Below, one piece after another: positions 13,973 to 15,706 of a DNA stretch of 15,706 bases. The stretch is taken from contig JAOUPA010000033.1 in NCBI GenBank assembly GCA_029880105.1, positions 1 to 15,706 on the forward strand, given 5' to 3'. The stretch comes from Gammaproteobacteria bacterium. GTDB taxonomy: Bacteria > Pseudomonadota > Gammaproteobacteria > SZUA-229. The position numbers and the translations under genes are program-made. Under the pieces are notes generated by a model. That model was not told the origin of the DNA, made no database searches, and saw only the letters and a list, made by a program, of their open reading frames with translations. Each line of letters starts with the position of its first letter. Positions within the stretch are counted from its first letter, which is position 1.

Positions 13973-15706
13973 ATGCCAGTAGAGGCGCCAAGCGCGTATC
14001 GCTTAAAAGTCGAGGCAGAAATGGTTAGGTATCTTTATGAGCAAACTCGAACGCTTATGCTAGGGGTAATAGCGGCAGCCGGTTTTGTTGCTATTGTTTT
14101 TTATAATAATATTGAAAATGACCATGTGTTATTTTGGATCGCGATTGTGTATGGGCTTACCTTTATTCGTTATTTATCGGCCATGCGATTTAAGTCTAAG
14201 AAAAGATCACCAGAAGACACTATAAAATGGGGTTGGATATTTACATTTTTTGCTTTTCTTTCCGGTTGTACATGGGGCGCTGCCAGCATGTTATTTTTTA
14301 CGCCTGAAAATACTGATTTGGTCGTTGTTCTGACCATGACCATTATGAGTATAACGATTACATCAATGGCGATATTATCTTCTTTTATTTGGGCTTACTT
14401 TGCATATGCGATACCAACTATGTTGCCACTCGTGTGGCAATATATGAATGTGAGCGGGCATGAATATGCGGTGTTTGGGATATTGATAATAGTATTTATT
14501 GCTACATTGCTACCATTTGCAAAAATAAATAATAGAACTTTGCGCCAATCTGTAATTCTCCGTTTTGAAAATATTGATTTAGTTCATCAGTTGATAGAGC
14601 AAAAAGAAAAATCAGATGAAGCAAATATCGCAAAAACTAAATTTCTTGCTGCTGCTAGTCATGACCTGCGTCAACCTTTGCATGCAATAGGGCTTTTTTT
14701 GGGTGTGCTTGAAGATAGAGTTGAGAAAGAAGATAAAAAAATTGTTCAAAAAATCCAGAAAGCCAGTTATGCATTTACTGGATTGCTTGATTCAATATTA
14801 GATATATCAAAGCTTGATGCGGAGGTTGTTAGAGTAGAGAAAAAGTTTTTTTATGTGCAAGATTTGTTCGACGAGCTTAATTCTGAATTTGAATTAAGTG
14901 CTATAGAAAAAGGTTTAAGATTAAGATTTGTAGGAACAAGAATTTGTTTGCATTCTGATCGCTATGTCCTTACTCGCATTATTCGTAATTTAATATCAAA
15001 TGCAATCAAGTATACAAATAAGGGAGGGGTTGTTATTGGATGCCGTCGTTATAAAGGAAAAATATTATTAGCTGTTTACGATACGGGTGTTGGGGTTCAT
15101 GAAAATGAAATAGAAAGAATATTCCGTGAGTTTTATCAGTTGCATAATCCCGAGATGGATGGATCTAAAGGGTTGGGGTTGGGTCTGTCTATTGTTAAAC
15201 GTATGGCTGAATTGTTAGATGCGCCGCTGTTGATAGAATCTATTCCAAATAAAGGTTCTATGTTTGGTCTTGTTATGCCTGGAGTGTTATGGACTGGAAA
15301 GATTGATCCAGTTTCAAAATCTGAGCAAAAAGCAGTATTTTTTGATGACAAATTAATCCTGATAATTGATGATGAAATAGAAATATGTGACAGCCTGTCT
15401 GAGTTGCTACAGAGCTGGCATTGTAGCGTTATTGTGGCGGCATCAGGTAAAGAAGCGCTGAATATAATGAGTAACAACAATAAGACGCCGGATATACTTC
15501 TGGTAGATTATCGTTTACGCGATAGTGAGATGGCTAATGATGCCATCTGTAAAATACAATCTATGGTTACGGGTCATACTGTGCCGGTAATTATTATTAC
15601 AGGAGATACCGAGCCCGATCGAATCAAAGAGGCCAATGCTAGTGGTTACAAAATTCTTCATAAACCAGTTTTGCCTGACGAACTTCGAAATATACTGAGT
15701 AATATT
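13973..15706 (+). CDS. Hybrid sensor histidine kinase/response regulator (3' end missing)
   Basis: The frame is open for 578 codons to the right edge of the window. The N-terminal 190 residues hold about six membrane helices (near 28-45, 52-68, 83-105, 112-134, 136-155 and 165-183) with no sizeable periplasmic domain, so it probably senses within or near the membrane. The kinase core follows: H-box FLAAASHDLRQPLHA with phospho-acceptor H230, N-box RNLISNAIKYT (N339, N343), G1 DTGVG (D370) and G2 KGLGLGLSI (from G400). A receiver domain starts at about 462 with acidic pair D466-D467, phospho-acceptor D512 in LLVDYRL and K564 in HKPV; only its last residues are missing. The ATG at 13973 has GAGG 11 nt upstream; an in-frame ATG at 13943 is an alternative. 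The gene is visibly richer in A/T and in ATA, AGA and TTT codons than the suc genes. No response-regulator partner is in the window. Confidence 0.93.
   Translation, partial: MPVEAPSAYRLKVEAEMVRYLYEQTRTLMLGVIAAAGFVAIVFYNNIENDHVLFWIAIVYGLTFIRYLSAMRFKSKKRSPEDTIKWGWIFTFFAFLSGCTWGAASMLFFTPENTDLVVVLTMTIMSITITSMAILSSFIWAYFAYAIPTMLPLVWQYMNVSGHEYAVFGILIIVFIATLLPFAKINNRTLRQSVILRFENIDLVHQLIEQKEKSDEANIAKTKFLAAASHDLRQPLHAIGLFLGVLEDRVEKEDKKIVQKIQKASYAFTGLLDSILDISKLDAEVVRVEKKFFYVQDLFDELNSEFELSAIEKGLRLRFVGTRICLHSDRYVLTRIIRNLISNAIKYTNKGGVVIGCRRYKGKILLAVYDTGVGVHENEIERIFREFYQLHNPEMDGSKGLGLGLSIVKRMAELLDAPLLIESIPNKGSMFGLVMPGVLWTGKIDPVSKSEQKAVFFDDKLILIIDDEIEICDSLSELLQSWHCSVIVAASGKEALNIMSNNNKTPDILLVDYRLRDSEMANDAICKIQSMVTGHTVPVIIITGDTEPDRIKEANASGYKILHKPVLPDELRNILSNI

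Noticed and set aside
15136..15480. A 114-codon minus-strand frame opposite the kinase gene
   Set aside because: It is opposite the G2 box to receiver linker of a clear kinase and shows no domain or ribosome binding site worth noting.

Overview
The window looks like chromosomal DNA of a gammaproteobacterium (inference from gene content, operon order and protein sequence; no rRNA or other marker allows a genus call). Its core is a complete 2-oxoglutarate dehydrogenase / succinyl-CoA synthetase operon in the order sucA-sucB-lpd-sucC-sucD, the arrangement known from Pseudomonas, with a dedicated E3 gene between sucB and sucC. Here the segment upstream of sucA holds a Nudix gene and a conserved hypothetical gene, not sdh or gltA.

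Layout. 1-620: 3' end of a NUDT15-like Nudix hydrolase gene, overlapped tail-to-tail by a minus-strand conserved hypothetical gene. 621-737: divergent intergenic region with a candidate sucA promoter. 738-8446: sucAB-lpd-sucCD, all plus strand, closed by a 28-nt perfect inverted repeat (8474-8501) that probably ends transcription in both directions. 8513-9556: two minus-strand genes, a secreted four-EF-hand protein and a small His-rich four-helix membrane protein. 9557-10076: a 520-nt gap with no convincing gene. 10077-10889: a membrane fatty-acid-desaturase-type di-iron enzyme. 10908-11522: a minus-strand yjdF (DUF2238) gene carrying three separate lesions (N-terminal frameshift, in-frame amber codon, second frameshift), i.e. 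a pseudogene. 11627-13807: a two-gene unit of a YjgN (DUF898) membrane protein and a membrane-anchored M48 metallopeptidase. 13973-15706: an AT-rich gene for a multi-TM hybrid histidine kinase/response regulator, open at the right edge of the window.

How the genes work together. SucA (E1), SucB (E2) and Lpd (E3) oxidise 2-oxoglutarate to succinyl-CoA with NADH formation; SucCD converts succinyl-CoA to succinate with nucleotide triphosphate formation. All the active-site and cofactor residues that could be located are present, so this TCA-cycle block looks functional. YjgN and the M48 peptidase are adjacent with a 3-nt gap and are probably co-expressed at the membrane. The other genes look like independent accessory functions.

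I found no CRISPR array, IS element, prophage, tRNA or rRNA. The most noteworthy items are the multiply broken yjdF gene, the His-rich small membrane protein, the secreted EF-hand protein and the compositionally distinct sensor kinase. I did not see evidence for a wholly new multi-gene system.
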